Numbered from the stretch's first letter, positions 23,490-35,492 are shown. The stretch: DNA of 64,000 bases from Telopea speciosissima (GCF_018873765.1 NC_057925.1:43679010-43743009), one strand, 5' to 3'. Made by a program: numbers and translations. Notes: generated by a model from the letters alone, not told the origin.

Positions 23490-24395
23490 AGAGTAGAAAG
23501 ATTTGAAGGGTATATTCGTCATAGTATATCCTTAAGCATCACATTAATCTATTGTTCATTCATTATTGCATGATGAACATGCATCTCATGCTGTAAGTCA
23601 ACTTCCCTGTTTAAATATTAATTCTAATTTAGTTAATATACTATACGTTTCTGCATGCTACACAGTCGTATTCCATTCCATAAGTTTCCTTAATTATTGT
23701 CATTAAACCAAACAATATATGAAACTCTGTTTGGGCCTTTAGGGGGGAGGGGGGTGTACTCATTGGTCCCAAACTGTTCTACAGATCTGAGGCATTTATA
23801 ACTTGCCATGTGTTGCCTACCTAGTAAACAAATCTGGGACTAATTTCTTCTCTTTTACTTATCCCATCTTTCGATTCTTAATTTCCTATATAATTCTCTC
23901 AAATCATGAGGGTATAATGTCATTAATTTCTTATTAATCATAAGTCTGTCCATCATGGAAGACCTGTGTTCACATAAATATATATTCAGTTGTCAAAGTA
24001 GCCAGCATATTATTAAATTGAGGGTTGTCCATCAATTTTGGGTTCTCATTTTTTGTTCTTTTTCTATTATTTTGATTACAATTTTTTTATTTATTTATTG
24101 GTGAGGTGTGCTATCGAAGGGTTCACATTTAGAAATGTTCCATCTATTTACCATACAACATTTGTTGATATAAAATTACTCTAAAATCACAGAAACTCAA
24201 ATAAATAAATAAAAAAACTATTTCTAACTTAGATACTGTAATATAAATGTTACCATACAGACCAAGTTAATTTCTTAATATCAATGATATTTGAGTTACT
24301 GAGATATCTCTCCTAGGAGTGAGAGGATAGAGGTTGCAGGGAAGTTTAGTAGAATGAGAGGTAGCCAGCTAAATTTCCCCATAAAAAGCATTGCA
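23490..24395. other. Upstream region of the RNase gene; no other gene seen
   Basis: AT-rich sequence with a short G-run at 23745-23755. It would hold the distal promoter of the minus-strand RNase gene. No reading frame or repeat was recognised. Confidence 0.4.
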
Positions 24396-24714
24396 ATCAA
24401 GGTTCAAAATCCAGGTATCGGACTAGTATCAGTCATTGCCAAAACCTTTTCGGATTGGGATCGGATCGGTACAAATCGGTCAGCATCGATCAAAACGCCC
24501 CCAAATCTTTTTTATATGGATCGGGTCATGTATCGGCCAAAGTTGGTGGATGTGTTGATTTCGGGATTGGATCAACCGATATTATCCATATCAGATCGGT
24601 CAATGTCGGTCAAACCTTGTTGTATCAATCTAATCTCGGGATCGGCTTCGATCGATACCGATCCAATTCGGCCAATATCGGCTGATCCGATCTGAGATTC
24701 AGAACCATGATTAC
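24396..24714. repeat. MITE-like repeat rich in GATCGG words
   Basis: The ends are imperfect inverted copies: AATCAAGGTTCAAAATCC on the left and the complement of TCTGAGATTCAGAACCATGATT on the right. The inside is a degenerate run of GATCGG/TATCGG/CCGATC words with no coding sense. The structure suits a non-autonomous DNA transposon. A (GA)n microsatellite follows at 24718-24741. Confidence 0.5.
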
Positions 24715-25053
24715 AATAGAGAGAGAGAGAGAGAGAGAGAGGCATTGCCTTGTGGATATTCTATTATTTTTATGAAGCTATTACCAAAAAATAATGAATT
24801 CAATCTTTCCATAATCTATATGACGAATGCTACAAAGATATATGGAAGGAGGGGGGATTTTGGTCGGAATAAATCAGATTTGAAGGAATATAATAGCAAT
24901 TTTGTAATTTTCATTATTTTATATATAAAGTATCCTAAATTACTGATAAGAGATGATTACTGCCCATTTACCCTAGTTATTGCATTCCTATTTTAGGCAA
25001 ATGTTTTAAAAACATTCCTTTATGAACCCTAAAATGATTTTGGAGAAAATATG

Positions 25054-25062
25054 TTATAAATA
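25054..25062 (+). promoter_or_regulatory. TATA box before the RALF-like gene
   Basis: TTATAAATAAG lies about 75 bases before the ATG at 25132, with a CT-rich leader between them (25080-25125), a usual plant arrangement. Confidence 0.55.
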
Positions 25063-25131
25063 AGTGGTAAATATACACAATTCTCTTACTCTACCCTATC
25101 CATTCTTTGCGCTCTTTCTCTCTCCGTAACA

Positions 25132-25397
25132 ATGGAGAAAACTCACAGGTCTTCCATCCAAACTGTTGGGCTCTTACTTATTGGGTTGCTGCTGTTTGCA
25201 GTGCTACTGCAAGCCTCTCATGGTTCACGCATTTCTGCAATCTCCACTACTGGATATGATATTTATGCAGAAATAGGGTACCCTGTATAGGAGCAGATCG
25301 TCCTCCTGGGGACACACCACCTATTCAAGCCAATCCTCCACAAAGAGGTTGCAGTCCGATTGATCGTTGCAAAGGTCGCCCACCATCAAAGCCATAA
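25132..25397 (+). pseudogene. RALF-like secreted peptide gene with a frameshift
   Basis: The ATG opens a 52-codon frame with a clear signal peptide (VGLLLIGLLLFAVLLQASHG) that runs to GYPV and stops at TAG 25288-25290. One base out of frame it continues IGADRPPGDTPP, then QANPPQRGCSPIDRCKG and ends at TAA 25395-25397. The Asn-Pro-x-x-Arg-Gly-Cys-x-x-Ile-x-x-Arg-Cys end is the C-terminal signature of RALF peptides, apoplastic ligands of FERONIA-type receptor kinases. Only the last two of the usual four cysteines are seen. A single base lost near 25288 would explain the break, so it could be a young pseudogene or a sequence error. TATA box and leader are intact. Family assignment is likely but rests on the tail motif. 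Confidence 0.6.
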
Positions 25398-25514
25398 TGA
25401 TATGTAATGGTTATATAAGAAGCAACTAAACTCTTTATGAAGAGTAGTAGTAGTTCTTATCAATAAGACCCTTTGTTATGTTATGCTATGAAGGTTTGGG
25501 AAGAGAAAAAAATA

Positions 25515-26957
25515 GGGTAAAGTACACGTACCCCCCTATAATGCACCCAATATTCCTCGTACCCCCTAAGCGTCTGATAATTCCACGTACCACCCTCAAT
25601 ATTCCACGTACCACCCTTGCTTTATCCCCCCTAATGCCATTTAAGTCCACACCAAGTATTAAATGCTCAAAAATGAGCAAACTACCCTTTCTTTTATCTT
25701 TTCTAAAACTTGAAAAGACCTAATTACCCTGACCTATTTGCTAAAATTTGAAAAGACCAAAATGCCCTCATCTTCCCCAAATCGTCTTCTTTTACATACC
25801 CACCACCACCACCACCATTAACACCATCACCACCGTGAAGCCCCATCTCCAGCACCACCTCCAACTCCTCCACCTCTACCAATTCCACCACCCGAATCCC
25901 CCTCCCTTGCCTATTCCTCCATCAACACCGCCGCCCTTACCAAATCTGAGAATCTCTGATGCTTTTTTGTATTGAACCATTCCTGATAATGAGCAGAGGC
26001 GTTTAAAGCCCTAATCTGCCGAAATGAAAGATCCAGAGATTAGGGTTACGCTCGCCTCCATATTGTTGACTCTTTTATTTATTTCCTTTTTTTTTTTTTT
26101 TTATGGGTTTAATTTGTTTGTTCGAGAACAAGGTTTGTGGTGCGATGATTATAAAAATTCCTTGTTCTGAATGCCATCGCCATGGCATGATAGACTCCTT
26201 AACAGTTAACACCCATAGAATATGAGCACCACCGAAATTTCATATTCTTTTCTTCCTGTTTTGTGTCAAGGTTGTCGAAATGGATTTCAATTGAAGTGAT
26301 GGGTTGTAGTTGAAGATTAGAGAAACTGAGACTGAAACGAGAAAGTTGTTGTAACTTCATAAAACGATTTGGCGGCAGAAAGGAGTTCAGTACTGAAAAT
26401 TATGGTTAAGTAACAATTGCCAGTTGCGAGACTCGATAAAATTTCAATGGAAGTGATGGGTTTTACTTAAAATGAGAATGAAACGGGAAAGGGTTATGAC
26501 TTCAGATAACGATTTGGATGAGGGTGTTAACTTTGGGAAAATATCTATACTTGGAGGACCAAGGGCTTCGGTGCCCTAGTTAAGGGATTTGTAGATGAGA
26601 ATGCAAAGGGCGGAAATTCAGGGCCACGATCATGGATTTGGTGGTGGAATCGGAAAGGTTGGCGGTGCTGGAGGTGGGTTTGGAAAAGGTGGTGGAGCTG
26701 GGTTGGATTTGGTAAGGGTGGCGGTGTTGGTGGAGGAATAGGCAAGGGAGGGGGACTCGATGGTGGAATTGGTAAGGGCAGCGGTGGTGGTGGTGGTGGG
26801 TATCTACATGGTAAAAGAAGATGATTTGGGGAAGATGAGGGTATTTTGGTCTTTTCCAATTTTAGCAAATAGGTCAGGGCAATTAGGTCTTTTTAGATTT
26901 TAGAAAAGATAGAAGAAAGGGTAATTTGGTCATTTTTTTAGCATTTAATACCTGGTG
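25515..26957. mobile_element. Mutator-like transposon, right end truncated
   Basis: The left end starts GGGTAAAGTACACGTACCCC. From about 25650 to 25815, the sequence is repeated inverted at 26785-26957 (GGTATTTAATGCT, AAAAGACCTAATTACCCTGA and CATCTTCCCCAAATCGTC are shared). The outer 130 bases of the left arm have no counterpart on the right, where other DNA starts at 26958. The interior has CCACCACC and GGTGGTGG rich blocks, themselves inverted, that give proline/glycine-rich chance frames, and no transposase. Long inverted ends without coding capacity suggest a non-autonomous MULE. Confidence 0.65.
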
Positions 26958-28250
26958 TGTCACACCCCTGCCTGGTTATTAAGGGCCAAGTGTGGCAGGA
27001 TGTCTCTGACATCCAACCAATCCCCAAAGATCACAAGTGCAGTACTCTATTCACAATCATTGCTCACAGATACAGTAATCAGAGGCAGCAGAAATAATTT
27101 AATTAATAGAGATAACATCATTAGTAAGAGAAGTCTAAGTGATATTTCATTTATATAAAGGATAAGGCTTGTGATACAACTATACAGTTCTCAAAGGTAC
27201 CACAGAGTAAAAGTATACAAGAAACTATACTATAACTATATAAAGCATAAAAGAGTGGGGAGGTAACCTGGACTATCAGGCCAAGATCAGGAGGTTACGC
27301 AATCATCACGTGCACACGAAATATCGTGCACTTCAAACTCCAGCGCCTCAAATCCAACATTAAAAGTAACTAAATCACCTGAAAAATAAGGATATCCACA
27401 GGGGTGAGCTCTCAACTGAGCCCAGTAAGGGGGGGTACAAGCATACAAACACAATAAATCCATGATGCATATGCTAAACTAATATGTTCCTAGCACAGAT
27501 ACTAAGTCTCATGGGGTATAAGTACTACTACTAGTGGTAGATGCTAACCTCGATCCCGGAACTAACCCTTCGGTCACCTGAGCGAAACCATTCTACCATG
27601 GTGAGGACCCGCCAGTTCCGGAACTAACACATTGGACCCCGACAGACCCCCAAATGACCAACCCTGCCTGTTTATTCCCACAGCGGAAATAAGGACCCGC
27701 TAACATGGGACAGAAGATGGCATCCCGGAACTAACACATCGGTCTCTGCCACGGGTTGTCCAACACCTTTCCCCCTGTTGGTAAGGGGCGCAGTACTGGG
27801 TAATGAATATCAACCTAGCCCAGTGCAGTCTAAACATGATGAGGCAAGCATGATCTGAGTTATAAATTACCGAATTCCATCATCATAAATTCACATCATA
27901 TAAATAATCAATGCAAATGCAATGCAGTATGTCTTTGTGCAACCTATTGTACATAAATAAAAGCTAGAAAACTACATGCTCCAGGTATAGAAGTAATGAT
28001 GCATGAGCATGGCATTCAGCATAAAGTTGAAATTAATGTGATAAACACGCAGAAAATTAAGGTCGAATCCCCTTACCTGTATTAGAGTCTAGTTCAACTA
28101 GGGAGTTCTCCAATAGATCAGCAAAGCACACAAAGATAGCAGAAAATAGAAATAGACCTAAATATCATGACAAAACAAGTGTTTATTAGGTCCATGAAGT
28201 GTCGGCAAACCCCTACATAGCAGAGCATCAAAGGCATCAAAAATGACCAG
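26958..28250 (-). repeat. LTR-type sequence, probably of a Ty3/gypsy element
   Basis: Begins TGTCACACCCCTGCC; read on the minus strand this is the common gypsy LTR end GGGGTGTGACA. The stretch cuts abruptly into the Mutator-like element at 26957. It contains repeated CCGGAACTAAC words (27556, 27616, 27725) but no reading frame. I could not find its other end or a duplicate of the target, so it may be a solo or truncated LTR. Confidence 0.4.
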
Positions 28251-28349
28251 CGGATGCAAACTCCAAAGGAGCCACTCCTGTGTCCCATTGCCCCCCCCCC
28301 CGAATCTTTCTTCTCGGCTGGGCCTATCCTCGCACGCTCGTCATTCTCG

Positions 28350-30324
28350 GACTCGAATTTACTTTGGGGTCTTTGGCCGTCGGTTCCCCCGTTCTTCTCG
28401 GCCCCCCTTGATGTACCACTTCAGATGCCCCGCCTTGATCAACTCTTCAATTTCTCTTTTCAGCTGATAACAATCCTCGGTGTCGTTACTGTTGTCTTTA
28501 TGAAATAGACAATAGTTATTGGATCGGCCGAGGTCGGTGGATGTATCCATCGTCTTGGATTTGCAGCAGGATCTCCTTCTGCAACGTGTTCAAGGGAGTG
28601 TACTCGGGGCTCCGAGCTCGGTCCAATCTCTCGGTTCGACGATCTGTCCTGGTCCTCTTCTCATCTTTTCAGTCATCAGTGGTCGACCTCTTCTTCTCTC
28701 CCTTGCTTTTGCTTGCCTTGCGGGCTTGGAGAACATCCTCCATGTCTGCAAACTCGTTGCACCTGTCTAAGAGCTCGGCTATGCCTTTGGTCAGTTTTCG
28801 GGCCAAATCCTTGATTGTGTCCATGTTGGTGAGCCCATTGCTCATCGCGATATGGGCCGTGGCTTCATCTAGGTCCTTAACATCCAAGGACTCCTTGTTA
28901 AAACGAGATACGAATGCATGGATCGATTCATCAGACCTTTATTTTACGCTGAGGAGGTTGACTGCCATCTTCGTATGCTTCATGCTACTCTGGAAGCGTA
29001 TGACGAAGGCTCGACAAAGCTGAGAGCTGGTGATGGAGTTTGACGGTAGCCACGAGAACCATGAGGTTGTGGCCCCTTTCAGCAATGAGGTGAAAGCTCG
29101 GTAAGACACCACCTCGGTCCCCCCATACATGGTCATCACCGCGTTGAAGTAATTGATGTGGTCGGTTGGATCCGTAGTGCCGCCGTACCGGTCAAAAGGA
29201 GCCAGCTTAAACCCCGCTGGCAAGGGTGCCATCATGATCTCCGAAGGATATGGGTGTTGTCCGACTAGGGAGTAGGCGTCCGGGGTCACCTGTTTCTTTA
29301 ATCCCTCAACCTGCTCGGCCAACTCTCGTAACCTTCTTTCCACTTTAGACTCGGGTGCTTGGCCGCGTTGTTCCTCAACTTGGACGTGATCTTGAACTTC
29401 GTCTTGTTGAGGTCGGCCATTTTGATCAGCCAACTCGTCCTGCCGAGGTCATCCATTTTGGTTAGCCAACTCGTCTTACCTAGGTCGACCGTTACGCTCA
29501 GTCCGGCCTGCTTCACTTCTCCTAGTACGCCTATCCTCCTAGAGGTCGAACTCGTGGGGGCTCCTTCGCCTTTCTCTTCGGCGAGGTGGGCTTCGACACC
29601 GAGGACTATGGCGTGACCCCTCTCCTTCTCCTGCCGCACACCTCCTGTTGGGTCCTTCACACGGCTCCTGGTGTCTTCTCTGGTGTCTGTCGTCGTCAAG
29701 CCGTCCGGAGAAGACCGACCTTCTAGCGATCGACCCTGCCGGTTCGACGTCTCCTATGGCCCTCAGACTTTGGCGATGTCCCCGCTCATCCCATTGATTG
29801 CCCCCACCAAGATGTGGAGGGGGAGTTCTTCGACCCCGATGGCTGACCCATTAGCCCGCCCTGAGCCATTTGAGTCATAAAGGTTCGCAACATCTCATTG
29901 GTGTGAAGCACCTGTAACTGTAGGTCCATGACTTGTCAGTTATTCACTGGAGCTTTAGGGTCCAAGTTCTCCGGCAAGGGTGGCGGCGGTGGTAGGCTCA
30001 GCCCGTTCGGGTCGGCCTAGGTCCGACCCCCCGCAATCATGTCTAACACACTTCCTTCGTTCCCACCCTCCGACGACGGAATGGGGTTGGGAATGACGTC
30101 TGTGATACGATGATTCCCCCCTCCTCGCGGAGGCCGTCCGATCGCACCTTACGGTGACGTCTCAGGGTGTGGCGAGTGTCTCGCCTGTCGGTCAGGTTAT
30201 GGCTCATCCCCACAGGAGGCTGAGCCGTGTTGCCCCGATCTTGTTTGCACAACCATTGTCTTTGCTCTGAAGTTTGGTAGAAACGACGATGACTAGCTGA
30301 TGTCGTTCCCACAGAAAGCGCCAA
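28350..30324 (-). pseudogene. Ty3/gypsy gag, several frames, no pol seen
   Basis: On the minus strand, from the primer site downwards, fragments in different frames give an acidic N-terminal part and then the capsid-like core. That core has PLPAGFKLAPFDRYGG, DHINYFNAVMTMYGG and LLKGATTSWFSWLP (about 29250-29000). Then follow ESLDVKDLDEATAHIA and, at the end, YCLFHKDNSNDTEDCYQLK with EIEELIKAGHLKWYIKG (28505-28400). This is the gag of plant gypsy elements of the Tat/Athila type. No protease, RT or integrase follows; the coding match stops near 28350. It is a deletion derivative that would need another element's enzymes. Confidence 0.75.
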
Positions 30325-30326
30325 AT
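30300..30326 (-). other. Primer-binding site of the gypsy element
   Basis: On the minus strand TTTGGCGCTTTCTGTGGGAA follows the LTR end TAACA. It resembles the usual TGGCGCC-type primer site of plant gypsy elements with small changes. Confidence 0.6.
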
Positions 30327-30327
30327 C

Positions 30328-31156
30328 TGTTACGTGTGAAAACCTCCAATGCTCGGTTCACCCATGGATGAGCCAGTAAAAATCGAGTGAGCGCAAGAGA
30401 GCCGGTGTGGCTCCGACCTAAGACTCTCCAACGCTCCAGTTAGGTCTCCAATGCAACAGCGTAACAGCTAAGTGAAAAGTGAGATGAGCATGTGAGCTCC
30501 ATACCTGGGTATTTATAGGATGAGATGAGGCGGTTGGAGGAGTCCATATATGGTAAGAGTCCTTCTTTGGTAAGACTCTTCCACGCGGAGCGCTACGGAG
30601 AGTGATTTTCGAGGTCGGACTCTCACTATGGTAAGAGTCCTAATGGGAGTATAGTTCAGCAGCGTGTGAGATCGTGGCTTGATCCTTATCCCGTAATTCT
30701 TAGGTTGTGCTGACGTGGCCCCGCGATTTGCAATGGGCCGTTATGGTGGTTCTGGTGGAGAGCTCGGCCTCGGGTGTCCGTGGCCTCATTGGTCGGCCAC
30801 AGAGATTAGCCTCGGTCTCTTCGATCGTGGCCTCGGTGCTCGGCCCGAGTGCTCGGCCTAGGAGCTCAGCCTTGGAGCTTGGCCTCGGGCGGTTGTGGCC
30901 TTAGTGCTCGTCCTCGGCCTCGGTGTACTCGTTATGTTAATTTCCCCCAGTCATGCGGGAGCTCAGCCAAGTCATGGTACTCTGGGTATGGCCGACGTAT
31001 GTAAGCTCGGCTCAAGGCTCGGCAGCCCCAAGCCTTGGCCAGGTAAGAAGTGAGACGCTGACTCCCTCTGGGTAAACGGTTCGGCTCGATCCTGATTGGG
31101 TCCCGACACATCCACGTGGCAATTTTCGGTTGGTGGGGGATTCTATGACTCATTAA
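30328..31156 (-). repeat. 5' LTR of the minus-strand gypsy element
   Basis: On the minus strand it ends ACGTAACA directly before the primer site. A candidate start TGAGTCATAG is at 31156, giving 829 bp; this start is a guess. A TATA box (CCTATAAATACCC) is at about 30505-30520 on the minus strand. The U3 part (30740-30930) is a GC-rich run of GCTCGG and GGCCTCGG words. Confidence 0.55.
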
Positions 31157-31356
31157 GGAGGAGATTGGAGGAGTAGGTGATGTAAAGCAAGGAGAGGATG
31201 AGGAGGAACCAGGTGATGAGGTTTTTGAATCTAATCCTAAAGCCTAATGACTAGAATGTGCATGGTTGTTGTTGCTGGGTTGGATGCATTTGTTTATGTT
31301 CCCAACTGGCCAAGCTCATACCCATGTGTTCGATCGATTCTCTTCTTAACAAGCTT

Positions 31357-31690
31357 CACTAAAAAAAAAGCGCTTCGCCTCACTTGGGCGGAGGTCTTTA
31401 CTCGCGGTTGTCTATGGCCACGGTTTTTTGAAAATGCGGCCAAATGGATAAAATTTTCCCGCGGTTGTAATTAACCGTGGCTATTGGTGTACATATAGCC
31501 GCGGTTTAGGAAAACCGACGCTAAATATCCTATTTCATTCGTAGTTTTATGAAACCGCATTGAATATACTCTATTTTACCGCGATTTTCAAAAACCATGA
31601 CTGAATATCCTATATTTAGTAGCGGTTTTCAAAACCGTGTCTGAATATCTTATATTTAGCTACGGTTTCCAAAACCGTGGTCATATCTAT
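31357..31690. mobile_element. One end of a CACTA-type DNA transposon
   Basis: CACTAAAAAAAAAGCGCTT at 31357 is a typical CACTA terminus. After it come five inverted pairs of the type GCGGTTTTCAAAACCGTG (near 31470, 31500, 31580, 31620 and 31665), each followed by GAATATCT or similar. Such subterminal repeats are where CACTA transposases bind. No transposase and no matching right end are found nearby, so this is a truncated remnant. Confidence 0.65.
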
Positions 31691-31810
31691 ATGCATGGTC
31701 ATTTAGCCATATATATCATATCATACTATTGTATAAATGCACGTTGTGGCAAATCTTTCAGTTACCTATTCTACCCTTCATATTATCTAGAATTCCATTC
31801 TTCAATTATC

Positions 31811-32483
31811 CTGATTTGGTATGATTTCTATTTCAATTTCAGGGGGTGATTTCTATTTCTGAAATTGTTTGGCTTGATTTTTGCACCTTAATTCAATGAA
31901 ATAGAAATCAAGTTGAATAGAAATTCTGAAATAGCTGAGGAGCTGTTTCAGAATTTCTATTTCATTTGATTTAACAAACTTGCTCTTGAATGAGCACATG
32001 TTTAATTTCATGGGCAAAGTAGTAATTTCATGTTAAAAATAAAACACCACCCTTCTTCTCCTAATGGTCACACCACCACCACCCCACTCCCACCATTGTC
32101 ACCGCCAACACCACCACTACTACTCCGCTACCACCACCGCCACCCTCCTGCCATCACCACCACCGCTACCACTGTCGTTGCCACCGCTATCGCCACCACC
32201 ACCACCACCATCTCCACTGCCATTATTTCCGCAACCACCACCTCCACTACTTCCACGTCACCACCACCACCCCCGCTACTACCTCACCGCCACCACCACC
32301 ATCCTTCCCAAAGAAATATAGAGAATCTATTCTTAGAATTTGAACTGTCAAATGGATTTTTTTTATTCTTGAAATATTTCATATTTATACAACCAAAACA
32401 ATTTCAATTTTTTGACCAAAAATCTATTTGTCAACTATTTCAAGAAATCAATCCAAAATTGAAATAAAAATCATACCAAATCA
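31811..32483. mobile_element. MITE with a CAC-rich core
   Basis: The left end CTGATTTGGTATGATTTCTA and the right end (complement TGATTTGGTATGATTTTTA) are inverted copies of about 28 bp. A second inner palindrome with AGAAATTCTGAAATAGCTG lies near 31920-31960. The middle (32040-32310) is a microsatellite-like run of CAC/CCA triplets, giving His/Thr/Pro chance frames without meaning. I could not define the target duplication. Confidence 0.55.
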
Positions 32484-32497
32484 GACCTTAATCTTTA

Positions 32498-33141
32498 GGG
32501 AAATTTTCAGCGACACCCCCTTCGATAGACCGTGAAATTAATGCCACCCCATTAAAGGCCAATATATCAATTTAGGCCAAAAAACTAACGGAAATAACTT
32601 ATAACAGTTAAGTAGTGATGTCACCATGTTAGTAATTTTGTAAAGTTAATTTTGCCCTTGTTTTTATTTTTTTTATTCCCTTTTCTTTCCTTCTTCTCCT
32701 TCTTCTTCTTCTGCTGTTATTTCCTTGCTGCCGCCACCACCACCACCTCCCCTGCAACCCCGCCACCACCCTCTCCAGTCTTCCTCGCCTCACCATGTTC
32801 TTAGCAGTCCAACCTTTCTAAAAGTGGGTTGCAGGTAAGAAAATTTTCTGGGTTCAAAATTCATAGGAAAGAACCAGAAAGGTTGGGGAAAGAATGCATC
32901 AGACTCTTGGCTTGGATTCTCCGAAGGGAAAAAATAGCTTAGTACCATCAGAGTCGAGAAGTTGGGGAAAGAATCATCACTTCCATCCATTCCATACAAA
33001 TCTCAATTTTCATCCCAAATTAAAACCCTAATCACATAAAAAAACAGAAATTCAGAAAGAGACAAAATGAGAAGACAAAAAAGAGAAATAGAATTTCTCC
33101 GGATCTGCAAGGGTGCCTTCGCTGCCCTCATTGCACCATCA

Positions 33142-33195
<54 letters not shown>

Positions 33196-34050
33196 TCGTT
33201 TTTTCCCTCTGTGTCCGCTTTAGGGTTTTTTTCCCCCAAATAACAACCATGGAATTGGAACAGATCTTTCCTGGAATTGGGAGATGGGGACTTTTGGAAT
33301 TGGGAGAAGAAATGGAAGTGGAAATTTTCCATTATGGGGACTTTCGTCTCTTCATTCCCCAGATTCTCATTTCACACAGTTATCTCTATTAACCATGGAT
33401 CAATTTGAGAGAATTAAAAGAGAGCTTTAATCTGAAACTTACTCACTTGGTAGAGTGAGTTCAAGCAATTGAAACAACCAGAGAGACTAGAGAAGCCCTT
33501 GTTGCTGCTCAAGCAATTCACATTCTAACCACCGAAAAGCTTCTCCTCTTTCGACACCGAGAACACATCAGGACAGGTCAAGGGTTGGAGCAGCAATAGA
33601 CGAGATCGCAAGTCTGAGTCTGCAGAGTAGAGCCAAGCGGCAAGCACAGAGCAGCAGCGGCTTCGTTTCAGCCGTGTGTGTGCATTTGGGTTATTTCCAT
33701 TGGAAGCACCGCAAGCGTTGTTGAGGGCATGGAAGAGCTCGTTAGGAAGGTCGAGCGGGCAGCCTTGGAGGTTGGATTGTCTGGGGAAGGCTGGGATCGT
33801 GGCTGGATGAGATGGGGTTGGGAAGAATGGTTGGATCACAGCTGGATGAGAGGGTTGAGAAGAAAGTCCCCATTTTCCATTTCCATTTTGTGTCCCTTTG
33901 TTCAACTGAGGGTAGTTTAGACATTTTACTCCCACTCAGTTAATTAACAATTATTTTCGTTAGTTTTGGGGGCCAAATTGATATATTGGCCTTTAGTGGG
34001 GTGGCATTAATTCCACGATCCAACGGAGGGAGTGTCGCTGAAAATTTTCC
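32498..34050. mobile_element. Mutator-like transposon with about 100-bp inverted ends
   Basis: GGGAAATTTTCAGCGACACC at the left is matched in inverse at the right end (GTGTCGCTGAAAATTTTCC); the match runs on through GCCACCCCATTAAAGGCC and ATATATCAATTT for about 100 bp. The interior begins with CTTCTTCTCC and CCGCCACCACC runs and has a (CT)n microsatellite at about 33148-33192. No transposase was found. The flanks do not show a clear duplication, so the insertion is old or the ends are eroded. Confidence 0.65.
33148..33192. repeat. (CT)n microsatellite
   Basis: About 22 uninterrupted CT units. Ser-Leu frames through it are artefacts. Confidence 0.95.
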
Positions 34051-34084
34051 ATAAATAAAATTATAAGTGACCACAGAAACAAGG

Positions 34085-34430
34085 GCGAGCCTAGAGCTCT
34101 TGATCTGGAGAACCTTCTTCCAACATGCCCAGTAGTAATATCATCCCACTATGTACTCATTTCCTGTCCATTATATAGTCCTTCCCAATATCATTCACCA
34201 AGTAGTGTGTGAAAGAGAGGTGTGAAATGTCAGCAAGGCTAAGGAAGTCCCCAGCCAAGTGCTTGCTCTCAAGAGACTCTCCTCATAGATATCCAACACC
34301 TTCCCAAGCTTTTCTTCATTCTCTTTTACAAGCTTCTCATCAACAGGGGCACAAACAGTAACAAGCTGAAGAAAGCCATGAGAGAGAGAGAGTTGAATAG
34401 GGCTCTTTTTTCTTCCTTTTTTAAGAAATA
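34085..34430 (-). pseudogene. Phi-class glutathione S-transferase, last-exon relic
   Basis: The minus strand gives DEKLVKENEEKLGKVLDIYE. A frame change then gives SKHLAGDFLSLADISHL, FTHYLVNDIGKDY and, in another frame, YYWACWKKVL. This matches the order of the C-terminal helical domain of plant phi-class GSTs, which holds the hydrophobic substrate pocket. The N-terminal thioredoxin-like domain with the catalytic Ser is not found upstream (34431-35478). Two or more frameshifts and the missing first exons make it a relic. Its left end lies 35 bases beyond the Mutator-like element, which may have removed flanking DNA. Confidence 0.7.
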
Positions 34431-35478
34431 TGCGGCTTAACATTCATTACTTCTCTGATCAAGGGGCCTTCACAATTGCATCCTTGCGCAATTGCTATGT
34501 GCCCCACCTGGTTCACTGGGCCGTTGACCTACCAAGCACTTGCCCGCTGCTCTTGCTGGCCACTGGGCAAACTTGGGATGGAACAGAAGATGCAGTGTTA
34601 GATTGTAAACGGGTGGGAAGTAGTTCTGCCCTTCAACCTCTAGCCATTGTTCTACAGGTACTAGCTCTTACAGAGCCTTTCCCAACAAACAGTCCTTTGT
34701 GATTTGTATTCCTTGGTTTAGTTATCTTTTATGATTGCTCACGACTCTGGATCCCATCAAACATGGCCCCATCAATTATTATCAAGAAATATCAATTGTC
34801 AATTGGGTTACCATATAAATTGTTCTCTTCATCTTGTACAACAGGTACAACTTTGAATGGCTGCAGAGAATAAACAATTAACATAAGTCAATTACAAGTT
34901 TGATACCATAATTAGGAATCTAAAAGAGAACAAGAAGCATAGGGAAGGCCGATCACTTTCACAACTATTGTCTTCTTTGTGAGATGAAATTGAAAGTGAA
35001 TGGAGAACATTTGGAAAGAATCAAAAGCTTAAATGAGTTAAGGGTAGAAGGCTAGGGAGTGGAGGGAAATGTTTTGAGGCTGATTGGATCCTTGTAATGT
35101 GGTTTTCGTTACTCTCAATTTTCAAATGGAAACAAGAGTAAAATGGGATAACTTGTTGGACATAAGAAATTTCTTGGACGTGAGCCCCACAGAAATGCTG
35201 GTAACCTGTGGGGACTGTGGACTATTAATACTAAGAGCTTCTTTTTGAAGATGGGGAAAGGATTGAAACTTGACATGTAAGAAAGAACCCTAGGGAGCAC
35301 ATTTACAGTAGGCGTGTAGGAAAAGTTACTACCACTAATGGCTCCTAAAATAATAAATACCATTCTTCAGATATGCAATAGGACTGTTATGCTAAACAAA
35401 AAATCTGTGAAATTTGACATTTTGAAGTTATCCGCAAAGTTGTTGGTAACTATAATAGTTAGCTAGGGTCTTGGAATT
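34431..35478. other. Intergenic stretch, nothing recognised
   Basis: No family motif in any frame. Open frames here are short and unrelated to the neighbouring GST relic. Confidence 0.4.
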
Positions 35479-35492
35479 ATGGAAACTCTATT

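Noticed and set aside
32030..32467. His/Thr/Pro-rich frame
   Set aside because: Produced by a CAC-type triplet repeat inside a MITE.
33141..33392. Ser/Leu-rich start of an open frame
   Set aside because: Translation of a (CT)n microsatellite.
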